Part shown: piece by piece, positions 15,831 to 29,050 of the stretch
Numbering within the stretch: position 1 is the first letter of the stretch
Layout: every line of letters starts with the position of its first letter
DNA from: Paracentrotus lividus
Lineage: Eukaryota; Echinodermata; Echinoidea; Camarodonta; Echinidae
NCBI GenBank assembly: GCA_940671915.1
Contig: CALNVZ010003433.1
Coordinates: 14,788,363-14,852,362, forward strand
Direction of reading: 5' to 3'
Length of the DNA stretch: 64,000 nt
Program-made: the position numbers and the translations under genes
The notes under the pieces: generated by a model
The model's database searches: none
Told to the model about the DNA's origin: nothing
What the model saw: the letters and a program-made list of their open reading frames with translations, nothing else

Positions 15831-15836
15831 TTTATT
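15831..15836 (-). terminator. Candidate poly(A) signal AATAAA
   Basis: AATAAA on the minus strand, about 335 bases after the in-frame TGA of the large KAT6 exon. It would serve a short, MYST-lacking transcript if the GTAAGA donor were not used. The hexamer is common in AT-rich DNA, so this is weak. Confidence 0.15.
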
Positions 15837-16182
15837 AGAAGTTTGGGCATGACAGGAGTTTGTAAGAAATGGTTTGAAAAGAAACGGAAGGAAAGCAAAG
15901 CATTGGAGTAAGCATGTGAGAAAGAATCAGCTGTGGGCTTTGAAAGGAACTGCAAGCTATTTCTAGTAGAAGGTACAGCTGATGAGACAAGGAGGGCATG
16001 TGAGGGAACAGGATGATGCCAATCCACAGTGAAGGGGATTCTTGAGGGAGTGAAAGATAAGTGAAGGAACATGCAGGATGAAATGCAGGAGTGGAGATGG
16101 AGGAAGGGAAGGAAGAATGGAGTGGTGGAGCTATATAAGATGCACTGCAAGCAAGCAATCATCAGAGGAGATCAGTTCTTAC

Positions 16183-17510
16183 CACCGGTTTTGACGTTCT
16201 TCTTTGATTTATTTACCTTCTCCAGCTTGGGCATAGGAACATCTTCTGTACTAATGTCCAAATTGTTTGGATCTTGCGGCACGGTTTTCTTGAGCTTTCC
16301 GGGTTTCTTATTCATGACTGCCCATCGTGTTGACAGTTTCATTCCTTTCTTTTCTTTCTTAGATCCCATGGCCCGTGCCTTTTTCACGATCTTTGAAGCA
16401 CTTGCGGATAATCCTCCCTTCATCTTTTTCAACTTTCTATTCTTTGGTGTGAGTTGTCCCTTGACTGGGGTTGTGTCCGTGGATAGCGGTGGGGATGGCG
16501 ACACAGAGGGAGATTCCGATGCCTTTGACAACGCCGGACTCTCCTCTGCAGCTGGTACCTTGAACATATCGTCATCATTCCCAAACATATCCAAATGCAT
16601 TTTCCTGGGCCTCTTTGGCGCTGCGTACACAGGAGGTAAGCCCCGTTTCCGAGGGGAAGCGGGCGCAACGTACAAGTGGGATAACCCATCAAACAAACCT
16701 TTCAACTGCATATTACCCGTTCTCATCATTTGGGAGTGTGGCGAGGAGGAGTTTGAATGCGACCTGGTGTCCTCGGACGCTTGCGTAGCCAACTTTTTCA
16801 AAGACGGCGACAACGACAATGACGGAGGTGATTCTTTGGCATCTTTGGTGTGTTTCACATCATCTTTTGCGGTCCTTACAACTTTAATTTCCTTTTCCAC
16901 CTTCTCTACACTCAAAGAGGTGCCGTCCACTTTATCTCCCGCTTGATCTTTCACTTTCTTATCCTTCTCCTTGCTTAACGCATTGCTCCGCGATTTCACA
17001 TTCGCCGAGAACACGGAGTCCCTGTCGCTTTCACTCTTGTGCTTCACCTTCGGCCGGAACGACCGGATCGTGTAGAATGCAGCCGATGACTGTGAAGAGC
17101 TGCGCGATTTTCGACGGTTGGTCGGCGTGAAAAACCTACTAAGACCATCAATAAGCCCTTTGGGCTTGAGCCTATCATAAATGTCTGGAGTGGGTAACCC
17201 TGTCAGAGAGGTAGAGACGATCCCACTCTCTAAAGAGAGCAGGTCCGTCTCACTTTGAGTCCTATCTCTTGAGGAAGGAGAGGACAGGGTTCCCTCCCGA
17301 GGGTGGTGTGTGTTGTGAGGATGGTGATTTGTTGTTGATGATGTTGTGGATGTGTTGGTGTTGTTGTTGGTGGTGGTGGTTGTGGTGATGGTGGTCGTAC
17401 CAGAGCCGTCCGATGATGAACTCTGACTTCCTGGCTTGCCCGGATGTTTCCTCGGACCGCCTCCTCTTTGTCCTTTCCTCGAAGCAGCCAGCTTCTTCGT
17501 GGCAAACGAC
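16183..17510 (-). CDS. KAT6A: KAT6 large linker exon with two GLIDGLS-type motifs
   Basis: A 1328-bp exon, acceptor TTATTTTTCAG. In frame it encodes about 443 residues: a basic start ([13 protein letters not shown]), a Ser/Thr/Asn/His low-complexity stretch, [18 protein letters not shown] (DNA 17158 leftward), a Lys/Glu-rich middle, [20 protein letters not shown] (16699 leftward), and a Ser/Pro then Lys-rich end. Vertebrate KAT6A/B have GLIDGLTKFFTP once, between the PHD fingers and the MYST domain. The frame reaches TGA at 16174-16172, but GTAAGA at 16182-16177 is a good donor nine bases upstream and would carry the frame on in phase 1 toward a MYST exon. I prefer the spliced reading. A short form stopping at TGA is possible. 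Confidence 0.88.
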
Positions 17511-18996
17511 CTGAAAAATAACAAGAAAAGAAGATTTCAGATAAACACATGCCGGTAATTATTATATATCTGAGTCATCTCTCATCAAAGTCCCAAAAGC
17601 AAATGGTTTCAGAAATGTCTGTACATGTATTTCTTTCTTTTCTTCCCCTTTCTTTACCCAAATGCACCATCATATTGAAACTGACAGTAAGTATGGACAC
17701 CAGTAACCTCAAATTAGATCATCTAGATTAACCTGCCATTTAACCATTTAGTAAAGGTAAAACATTATCAACAACGATTCCATTAAAATAAATTGTCCAC
17801 TATATTGGTAGATTACTGCCACTCCACTTTCAACATTTGGATAAGGTTGTCTTGTTACATGTACTGTAATCGTGGAAATATTCGCGGTACAATAATTTTC
17901 ACGGGGCAAATTTAAAAATCTGCAAATACATGAACATGCTTTTTTTTTAAATACATGTATTGGGAGGGTTCAATTGCGTGCCTAGAACATGCAGCGCGAA
18001 TTCAAGAACCTGTGAACATTCTTTGAGGCCACTCAACATGAAAAATTAATCGGGCGTAAACAGCAAATACAGTATGCAAAACAACACATGCTATCAAGTT
18101 CAATATATATCCAACATTACCAGGTATTTATTTTCTAACAAATATACATGTACATGGACGTGTCTCTATACTGCCTTATTTTCATACATGAAGCCCGACA
18201 CATTTAAATCGTGCTTAGATCTATATACTTTTTACTGTTCATAGAATTGGAATAGAATAACACAACATAATATTTTAGCATGCGTTTAAAATAGAAAAGT
18301 GATTATACACGACAAACATCTTGTTGACTGTCCAATATGCTTCACTTAAAAATACAGTCAAACAAACTATTATACAGATCCATTCGTTTCCCACACACAC
18401 ACACACACAGCGTAACTGGTAAACAAAATTGGTGTGTAATGATATGGTGATCCCCAGATACACACAGGACCTGTGGGTTTGAATGTAAATCTTGATTGAG
18501 CATTGATCTGCGCTACCATTAGGAGTATGAGTATGCTAAAAGGTGAAGATGGCATACACTTTGGTATGAAGGCTAGTGGGAGATACACAGAGGTGCATTT
18601 ACACTACGGGGAAATGTCTCGAAATGGTGAAATTTGCATTTCAATCACTGTAGAAAAGGAATACACAGTACCAAAGCGGTTAATATATTAAAGAACAACC
18701 TATTGTTGTCATTTACACAACAAGCAAGATTTTAAAGGAAGACTAAATGAATAAAATATGAAATACATTTATACAAATGTACTTTCTTTGAAAATGGTTC
18801 CAATATTGATGGTTTATTTTCAACATTTTCAAAGTGACCCAAGAGTATTTCAATAATTACAGATCTTGTTCAAAATACTAGAATTTTATTTATCTATTTA
18901 ATTGTTTGTTTTTTTGTGTTTGTTTTGTTTTTGTTTTTGTTTGCTTTGTTTTGTTTTGTTTTTGTTTTGCTTCTTTCTTTTTTTTTTTCTTTTTCT

Positions 18997-19046
<50 letters not shown>

Positions 19047-19352
19047 GGGGGGGGGTTAAAGTAAGTAATAATTGGAATATCAAGTCCACCATTTTAAAGT
19101 AATATTTATCCTTTCATTAGACATCTCTAATGCAATTTGAAAGAGCATACATGAGCAAGGAGTGTTTGAAAATTAATTTCCACAATCAGATTTCGCAGAA
19201 ATGAGTGGGCGGGATTTAGAGGGATGCACCAACCTTTAGTTCATTAGCATATCTCTTAATATAGTGATGGTAGCCTAGCTAAGCCGGGTAATAATAATAT
19301 GATAATGCGCCTTGAGCACTCTACAGAGTGGATACGTGCGCAATACAAATCA

Positions 19353-19387
<35 letters not shown>

Positions 19388-22300
19388 TTTGTAAGGTTTC
19401 TTTCATCGAATCTCTCATAATGGTAATGAATTAAACAAGAGTTGTTCCCTTGCTGTGGGCATCCAGTGATCTGCACAATTTGATTTTGACATTTAAATCT
19501 CACAAGCTTCTTATTCATCTATGAGATCTGTGCATTGTATTGGGTGTCAAACGAAAGAAGAGAAAAATAACTTTAAAACATGCATTTGACATTTAATTGA
19601 TTATTTGATTTCAATGAGAAAATGACTGACCATAACTTTTCACTTTTTCTGGGACTCACTGTAGTATCACTATTTCAAAATTTGAATTTCCCAGAAATCT
19701 ATGCATGTTAATAGACGACTCCCACACACTATGATGGGTAATAACCATGACTCCTACTAGATCTACAGAAGACGCTAAGACCTCATAAAAAACTAACCTT
19801 TGGCATTTAAATGATGAAATCAGTGATTGTCACATGCCAATAATAATTAAAGGGAACTAGCTACTAGAAAACATTTCCCCAATATGTTTAGAGTTCTATA
19901 CCAGAATAATGTGTTCAGAAAAGCTTACACATGTATTAAGAAAAATAATAATACAAAAAATGGTACAGCAAACTTTGTTTCTCAATAAATGTTAACAGAT
20001 GGCTCAAAACCAACAAAAAGTAGCAAATAAACAAAACAGAGCAAATGGGGCTAATAACTCCTGCTCTAACAATATGTTTTTTTTTAAATAATAATGATAA
20101 TGCATTTATATAGCGCCATTTGTCCGTGATGAATGACTGATCCCTTTAAATTCAGCTTGAAGATGATGTTCTGTGTCATATGAAATAAGCATTAATATAC
20201 GACTACAAGATGTCAAAAAAGGAGTGTCCAGCCATTCGTCCTAATGTGAAAGAAGCCACTGCGTAGGCGGACTTACACAAAATCAACCCACTCGCAAGAA
20301 AACTAGAGCTAAGCCTTCAACACCATGAGGTCTGATACATAGACTAACAAGCCATAAATCAGCACTAGCTAGAAAGATATGTCTATATTTATAGCACAGC
20401 TAGTGTTTATGTGCGATTCATCTCAGTGGAAAGTCAATGGGATAGGTCGGCCATTCATAATGAATGCCTGGGTCTCTTCTTGAGTGTAATGGTTCTAGCT
20501 AAAATAATCTGATGGCGTATTAAGTGGGGAATGACTATAAATTATGCATGGTTGTGTGTTGTACTGCTCAAGGAATCCCCAATGCTAGTTGCCGCGTTAT
20601 ATTACTACAAAATAGAATAGTTAATTAATTGCTATGAAATGATAAGCAATTATTTCGTTCAAAACAATTATACGTATGCAAGGTTTCTTACTGCAATTTT
20701 AAAGGGTTGAGAATATACTGTACAAAACTGTTGTATGATATTCCCTTTAAATCAGTAGTTTTAGAATCCTTAACAACATATTTGTCTGTTGTCATGGTAA
20801 CAAATAAAAAGAATCACTGATTTCGTAAGACCAAATTTACACATCAAGTTCTTACATGTCCATGTTTAGCCAACCAACAATGTATTGTAGGCCCTACACT
20901 TCCTTGGGAGAAAACCCTATTGGTTTGACAAACCTAAAATAGAAATTGCTTAGGGGAAACCCAAATGAAATTCCCATTCTGAAACCAAACTAGTCGTGAC
21001 TCATGACTAGTTGCTATTTTTCTAATTTCCTTTTAGACTAAAATTCCCACAGATATTCTTAAAATGTAGTGGAAGCAATAAAATAAAGATGATATTCACT
21101 CTTGCATAGAAAATCTACAAAATTGACCTGGAGCTCCAGCGGTGCCGTATTTCTGGTTAGGGTCGAGGGGTGTGGAGCCCTTGGTAAGGGCGGGATGGTG
21201 AGGTCCCTCAAAGAACCTGCATATTTGCATTTTAACATGCAAAAATAAAGCTGTTTTTAAAGTAATTGTGGAATATCTGAGATTTGAAATAAACAAAAAC
21301 AAAATAAAAAATCAATAACACAAATAAATTTGGATTTAAATCTGCAAAATATCAAGCGTTAAAAATACTAGCAGGGCTCTAACTCATGACTAGTTGCTAT
21401 TTTTCTAATTTCCTTTTAGACTAAAATTCCCACAGATATTCTAAAATGTAGTAGAAGCAATAAAATAAAGATGATATTCACTCTTGCATAAAAAATCTAC
21501 AAATTGACCTGGAGTCCAGGGTGCCGTATCTGGTTAGGTCGAGGTGTGGAGCCCTTGGTAAGGGCGGATGGTGAGGTCCCTCAAAGAACCTGCATATTTG
21601 CATTTTAACATGCAAAAATAAAGCTGTTTTTAAAGTAATTGTGGAATATCTGAGATTTAAATAACAAAACAAAATAAAAATCAATAACACAAATAAATTT
21701 GGATTTAAATCTGCAAAATATCAAGCGTAAAAATACTAAAAGGGCTCTAACTTTAAATGCGATCGTGGTAAAATTAGCTAATGAAATTCTAAAAAAAATG
21801 ATCAGGGTGCCATTCAGCTGTTCATTTCTAAAATAGTTCAGAAGTTAAAATGACTTGATGAACCCACCCCCCCCCCCCCCGAAATGTTTTATTTCAATAT
21901 TCCTATGCAGATCGTACAGCCGATACTGGGAGTTAATTTACATTACAAATTCTTTCTTACATGAATCTAATATTTATAAATCTAAATTCCTCAATAGAAT
22001 CAAGTACACTATCCCTTTGAATGGTGCCCTAGGCATTTAGGCAAGCTAAATAAGATTAGCCCCTTTAATTTCTGCAGCCCACAGGAGAGAGGGACCAGCT
22101 TCTGTATTTTTCTACGTTTCCTGGGAGTTAATTACCGCTCAGGATGCAGGGGCCAGAGACGTTCCCACCTTTTCGCTTGTGGATAGCTTCCTCTACGACA
22201 CAGGGGATTCTCATCATGCTATATGCAAGGGGAGATTCCTGGATGCGTTCACACCAAGAAGTGTGTTAAGAGAGGTTCAAGGATGTGTTCACATTGAGGC

Positions 22301-25300
22301 GAGACTCCTGGATGTGTTCACATCCTGGAATATGTTAAGAGAGATTCAAGAATGTGTTCACTTCCCACAACGCGCAACGGGGGATTCCTGGTCATGTTCA
22401 CATCCTGAAATATATCAAGGATGTTTTCACATGAAACAATATGCAAGGGACATTCCTGGATGTGTTCACATCCTGGAATATGTCATGAGAGTTTCATGGA
22501 TGTATTCACATGCAACAATTTTACAAAAGATCTACGAGGATGCAAACCAAGTTGAATGACGTCAATAATGGTTTCTTTGACGTTTATAGTCATGGTCTCC
22601 AATTAACCATTTGTTGGGGGTATTCCTGTTAATACTCCCTTTTTGTGGTTAAAATGACGTACTAAATGATGGCAAGGAGGTGTGTCTCAATTGGTAGAGT
22701 GTAAGTAAGATTACATGATATGAACAGTGCATACGTTCGGTCAAGTCTAGCACAAGCTGAGAGATTTGCAAAAATTGATGACAGCACTGACTGTACGTAT
22801 GCCTCAAAGCTCTTCTCCTTGTATCACCTAAAAAACACTGCCCCTCAGATATGACATTAAATGGAGGTTTTGTTTAATAGTACAGAATCATACCCTACAC
22901 ATATGCACATTAAAATCAATACATTAGTCAGAAAAGAGAAGGGCGTCGACCCGGTTGTATCTAATAATTTCATGTTCATTCTATTTTAAATATCTTACAA
23001 CCTAAAGAGCATTGACCAGTTATTTCTTGGATATAGCACTATGTGAAAAAATTATATTATCATAACGCAATGAACCTACATGTACTTTGCGAAAATCAAG
23101 CAAAAAAAAAATTTTGTTAGGCAATAGGCCAAATGTGTTCATAAATGTATCAACCTATCATGTGAATTTTACTGTTTCATTTCTTATCTGCGTGTAATAG
23201 AGCGACTGTTTTAATATGAACCTATTTGTTACAGATTAACATGTAATAGACCGACAGCTACCTTGGACACTATTACTTCCTGTATAACATGTCAATATTC
23301 CTGCTCAGTTCCTGCGATCATTTCAGGTTAATTCAAACCAATACACAGCTAATCCTGCATATAAGGGAAAATCCCCTTTCAGTATAAAGTATGTCTCATG
23401 TTATTTATTTGTAGTTTTATATTTTTGATGTGAAATTATTGTTCTGGTCATGACATTGAAATGTGGAAGACACTGTCTAAAAGTGATTTGGAAAGGTTGA
23501 TAACAGATCACCTAAGCATTATTTTGTGCTGTGAGGTTTTGGAATCGCCAAAATGATAAGAAATTAACCCAATTCAGCTTTGAGTCACATGCACTTACAC
23601 AGTAATGCATGTATGGGGCAACACAAAATGTTTGGGACCCAAACATATCAGCTGTTTTGGTATATATTGGGTCATATTATGACTATTAGGGCGATTGAAG
23701 AGCAATCTTTTCTTGTGGAGCTTTTTGTTATGATACTCTTCCAAAACAGCATGAAAATGACAAGAAAGCTCACAATGATCTTCTTCATCTTTCCCACTAC
23801 ACTAGATTCCCTTTAATTTACTAATTCGGGTAGTCAAATTTATCTTCTAGTCAAAGACAGAGCTACCAAGTCTCACGCATCTTGCGTGAGAATCACGCAT
23901 TTCGGGTCCGTCTCACGATCTCACGCAGAACACCCCATTTCTCACGGAAAATGAGAAAAAGTAGCATTATTATAGATTTTTTATCATTTTGGAGTCTCAA
24001 AACCCTAAATATCGGCAGTTTTGTCGCGCATCGTACGTGCGAGTGCGATGTTTTCAAGCAGGCGATCGTTATGCAAGACAGCTGAGCTACGTGAAACATG
24101 TGTAGCGTGCGCGCGCGCCTCCTTTATGTACAAATTACTACTGCGCGCGTGCATATGTGGTAACGCGCGCCGCGTGCGCACTGCTTTCAAACACGATATG
24201 AATGATCTCACGCAAATTTTGTTTTTCAACTTGGCATCTCTGCAAAGATATATTTCACTATGTAATTTTCTATTTTGCTAACATTTTCAGGTGGGAAAGC
24301 GGGAAATATAATGGCCTCTTGTCATTTTTGGTGGCTATTGGCACACACACCACCATTAAATTTGGGCCTAAATTATCTTAAGTTAGAAACCTTTCCTCCT
24401 GAACTTAAGAGTTATATTCAATTAAATATCATAGGAAACAAAAAGTTGAAAATCTTGTCATTATCCTTTATCATTTTAGCCTATACAGGTACATAAAGGA
24501 GAGGGAAAGTTGAAATGTGCAAACTAATTCTAAGCATATTTCAACGTCGTCGGAAAACAAAATAAATCTAATCTAAGATGAGTGCACACTTATTGGTGAT
24601 AAGTTTATAAGCTTGTGGGAATGTGGCACTAAACTATTCACTCATGTGCTCTAGCAATCATCATTTATCAGTATCTAAAAATAAACACCAGATATTGAAG
24701 GAAAGGAAGATGGGGGCATCCAACTTTATGGATACGTTAGAGAACAATTCTAAATGTGGATCCGAAGTGAGCTATTTATAAATCAAATGAGGGTTCTTCC
24801 TGTTGCTATTAATGAGTACACTGGGGGATGAGGTTAGATACATGTAGATTTGCAAAGAACTGCAGCCGTTGCATGTCGGAAGATGGTGGTTGGTTGGGTC
24901 TAGAATAGAGTCAGTTAAACGACAGTCAATAATTGAACTATATTTCTATGTGATACACTATTATGCAACATATATATATATATTCCACAATAATCATCTA
25001 ACCATTTAGGTTTATTAATAAGTTTGTCACAAAAATTGTAGATGATAATTTTGTATGGTTCTATTAGAATCTATTCCATGAAGACAAGTTTATCTTTAAA
25101 GGGGCATTCTCACTGAGCGGTGAATGCTTGCAAATGGGCAGAGTGCCATATTTAGAGAAAGTCTAGCCTACTCTGTTTCAGTAGGTATCAAAGAAAATGC
25201 ACCATATTGATACCTACAGTTCACAGATTTGGCTAGGCTCTCTCTACATAAAGCCCTGTGCTCAATCGCAACATTGGCAAGCCTTCGCCGCTCACAGTGA

Positions 25301-28300
25301 TACCCCCTTCAGCTCCTAATTGCTATTCACTGGGTCCGAACATCAATCGATCCTGAACGGGCCCTCTACATGCAGAAATCAATCTGCAAATCTGTCTTTC
25401 AACTGTGAATGAATGAAGTCTAACTACGCCTGTGTTCTGCAATACTTTTCCTCAGCTCTATTTATAAACGGCTAGTAACACATTTAGGGTGTTGCTTTAG
25501 CACCTGTCGCCTGTTGTGTGGACATATAAAAGAAAAGTACTTGTACTCTCTGCTTTGGATGAGTAGTAACCTGAATTAAATGTACATAACTCTTAATTGC
25601 CAAGTACGCATTGGAGCATATGTAAACAGAACTGCCAATTACAGCAGCTAATTTCTTAGTTTTTATTTTGTAATGTGTGAAGTTTTATATAATCATCAAT
25701 TACCAAATCTCTGAAACTTCCGAGTACGATTTTAAAATGAATTTATTTGTTCTCCTACAATTACCATTTAATTTGAGTTGTGTAAGAAACGTAATGATAA
25801 ATCAATCTCTTTCATCTTTCGATACGCTAAAATCTTAAAACATTATCTCGCTAATTACATATCAATTATTATCTTTGTATATATTCAAGAAAAACAGTCA
25901 CAAACACAAACATGACACATGTAGTCTTTGATGGATTTTCTGATACTCATGATACAAATTTTTTTTAATGTCTGGGTTTTTAAAAACATGCTGGCACAAC
26001 ATGGTGCAGTTGAGTATCAGCTACGACTACTGTGGGTCTATTCAGAATTGGCAACACATGAAATATGATTACTGCAGTTAAGATGATGTGTTTAAAGAGG
26101 CAAGCCCTAGGGACAGGGTAGAGAGCTACCGAAGCGGAAGTAACAATTACACACCGATGCAGAAAACATGTGTGCGTACCAGTTATGTGTCAACTTGAAT
26201 CTACTTGGCGAGATTCACAGCCAGGGATTGTCTAGGAATCAATCCGACATGCTCTTGGTGTTGTGAGGTTAAAATGAGGGGGTGTAGCCCTTTCCTCTGC
26301 TGGAAATATTGTGCTACATGTATTTTGACATGTTGTTCTTCCTACATCATCCTCCTTTACCTTTTAAATTGATGCTCTACCGCCCCCTCCTCGATACTGA
26401 CCGTCCAATAACGTCAATGGTTTCCCATCCATCTCACCCTCCCACTCCCTGTACCCTTCCTTCCATCAGTGTCCTCCTACCTCTTTCCAAAGTTTGCATT
26501 TCATTGAAACAGGGATTGTAAGATATCCCCCAAATACAATTGAATGACAATCTCATGATGTGATTGCACAATATACTTTACAGAAAATGCACTGTATATC
26601 AATTAGTATGATTTATGTACAAGCCAAAAAAATGTAAGTCCTGTGTGCTATGTATGATATTCTTTCATTTACTAATGATTTTAAATGATTGACACCACTG
26701 AAAAGGCCTTGAATCCCTTTACTTGTATTACCTCTGCCCTGTAACATAAAGAGTTACGATCAATTGCAAATTTGAAACAATTCTGATTGGTTCATAGTGA
26801 GACCGTTATGCAAGAAGTCTATGAAGCAAGGATTGGTTACGATGGATTGGGAAGTGATCGTTAACTCTTTAATACAGGGCGGTGTACTAACTACTACAGG
26901 GTGGAGTACTTACGATGTTGAGCCGTTCTTCATGGCTCTCATTTTGAGTTTGTTGGCCTTGTTGAGTTTGGCCTGGTACTGCTTGCCCCGGAACAACCTG
27001 TTGTTCCCTGGCCTGCCAGGACCACGCCTCCCCATCCCAGGCATCTTGCCCGTCCTGCATGGCTTACACCGCCAACAACCTGCCAATCAGTAGATATATG
27101 GTATAATTTGGGTGGGGTGGGGTGGAGGAGGAAAGGGGATGGGCAAGAGAGGGGGAGGGGAGGTTGGTGAGAGAGCGAGGAGGAGAGAAGATGGAGGAGG
27201 AGAGAAGATGGGGAAGGGAGAAGAGACAGGTTTCATTGCCAGGGATNNNNNNNNNNNNNNNNNNNNNNNNNNNNNNNNNNNNNNNNNNNNNNNNNNNNNN
27301 NNNNNNNNNNNNNNNNNNNNNNNNNNNNNNNNNNNNNNNNNNNNNNNNNNNNNNNNNNNNNNNNNNNNNNNNNNNNNNNNNNNNNNNNNNNNNNNNNNNN
27401 NNNNNNNNNNNNNNNNNNNNNNNNNNNNNNNNNNNNNNNNNNNNNNNNNNNNNNNNNNNNNNNNNNNNNNNNNNNNNNNNNNNNNNNNNNNNNNNNNNNN
27501 NNNNNNNNNNNNNNNNNNNNNNNNNNNNNNNNNNNNNNNNNNNNNNNNNNNNNNNNNNNNNNNNNNNNNNNNNNNNNNNNNNNNNNNNNNNNNNNNNNNN
27601 NNNNNNNNNNNNNNNNNNNNNNNNNNNNNNNNNNNNNNNNNGTGGATAAGGGGAGATGCATAAAGGGAACGGTTTGGGAGGAGATAGGGAGGGGTGGGGG
27701 AGATAATGGGCGGTAAAGTGGATGAGAGGAGTGGAATAAAAACACAAAGAATATGAGACGAAGAAACATATCAGATAGGTATCTCCAATATCCTTTGTTT
27801 TTCACTTAAAAACTAACTTCTCAATAACACCAATTTGCAAATACTTCTGCTGACTTTTTCTCTGATGCATGAATTAACTTCTTCAACATTGTCCTTTCAG
27901 AGCCATTTCAATTTTTAAAAAATCTACATATCTCTTGCTTCCATATCATCAAATCTTTAGAAACGTAAGTGTATTTGAGGCGCCACATGAAATTTTGTTC
28001 TCCTTAAGAAAGAAGAATGGAAGTGCAGTAGCAAGTAAATTGTATACAAACCTTTGGGGATGCGTTTCAGGGGTGGCTTTAGACAACTCGCATGGTACCC
28101 TTGATTGCAGGCATCGCATACAAGTAAATCCTGGAAGAGAAAGAGACACAATTCAAGTTAAAATTTTGTATATAGGGGTTTTTTTTAATTATTATTTCAT
28201 TTCCAAAATGAATCAAATGTATGTTAAGTCATTGTTCATGGCAAAGTTGTTATTTAATTTTGCGAGCAAATACTAAACAGTTCATTTTATTTTTTTTTTA

Positions 28301-29019
28301 TCAATTTTTATTTTTCATTTGAAGGTTTAATTTTCTTTTCATATTACGATCTAGACCATTCACCGCGTGTAAAATGGTTACTTAATTATCTTATGACCAG
28401 AGAGGTGTAATTACCCAATTATCAAAAGCGAAATTATTAATACTTCTCAAGTCTTTTTGTTTTAAAGATAAAGATATCTCTCATTGCTTTATTGGTATAC
28501 AATATTTAGAAGCAGGATACCTTTCTTTCTCTTATACACTATTTTAGTTAACAAATTTTGTCTGATACATGACATAACAAAGGCTTGATCAAAGATCGTT
28601 ATTACCAATTACTACTTACTACTAGAAATGCAGTGAAGTGCTCAGGCAACAAATGCTCTGGGCTTCCTTTGATCAATGAAAGCAGCGTAATGTTAGGGAC
28701 AAGATCAATTTTATGTGAGGTATTATAAATTGGGACCCCCCCCCCTCTCCCCCTCCCCACCCATCTCGCACCCTTAGGTCCATGAGCCTGCTTATATAAG
28801 GCCTAAGTTTCAAAAAGGGGCTGAATGCAGTCAAATGCATGTAAATGGAATACATGTACAAATTTCAGCAAATTCTTTGCCCGAATCTGAAATTTCTCAC
28901 AAAACAGTGCGTTTTGTACATTTTGGTTATGCTAAAAAATGATATTTCAAAACCGACTCTGTTTTTCTCATTTTACTGTCGGTCCCAATTGAGGGCAACA
29001 TAATTTTTTTTTTTTTTTT

Positions 29020-29050
<31 letters not shown>

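Larger units (their letters stand above)
17511..26913 (-). other. KAT6 intron (9.4 kb), repeat-rich
   Basis: GT..AG intron. Contents from right to left: a near-perfect foldback (25101-25307), a CpG-rich inverted-repeat element (23858-24242), a 40-bp minisatellite (22202-22540), a 0.38 kb tandem duplication (20999-21752), retroposon-like tails with (ATT)n (19280-20125), a long T/G homopolymer (19000-19055), a (CA)n tract (about 18393-18409) and a TA-flanked element (17862-18074). The stretches 20230-20600 and 24500-25080 are non-repetitive, with no coding evidence. Confidence 0.75.

Noticed and set aside
16071..16946. 291-codon plus-strand open frame
   Set aside because: Antisense shadow of the large KAT6 exon, whose frame has matching splice phases and family motifs.
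18898..19102. Phe-rich and Lys-rich frames
   Set aside because: Pure homopolymer translation.
22179..22559. 126-codon plus-strand frame
   Set aside because: Spans a degenerate 40-bp minisatellite; no domain.
22680..22750. Possible tRNA-derived SINE head (A-box-like TGTCTCAATTGG at 22682-22693)
   Set aside because: The B-box position (GTTCGGTCAAG) is a poor match and no clover-leaf or tail could be made.
26797..27093. 98-codon plus-strand frame with apparent membrane segments
   Set aside because: Antisense of the KAT6 exon 26914-27079; the hydrophobicity is the complement of a Lys/Asn/Gln-rich coding strand.
27064..27805. Four long frames across the gap
   Set aside because: Made almost entirely of undetermined bases.
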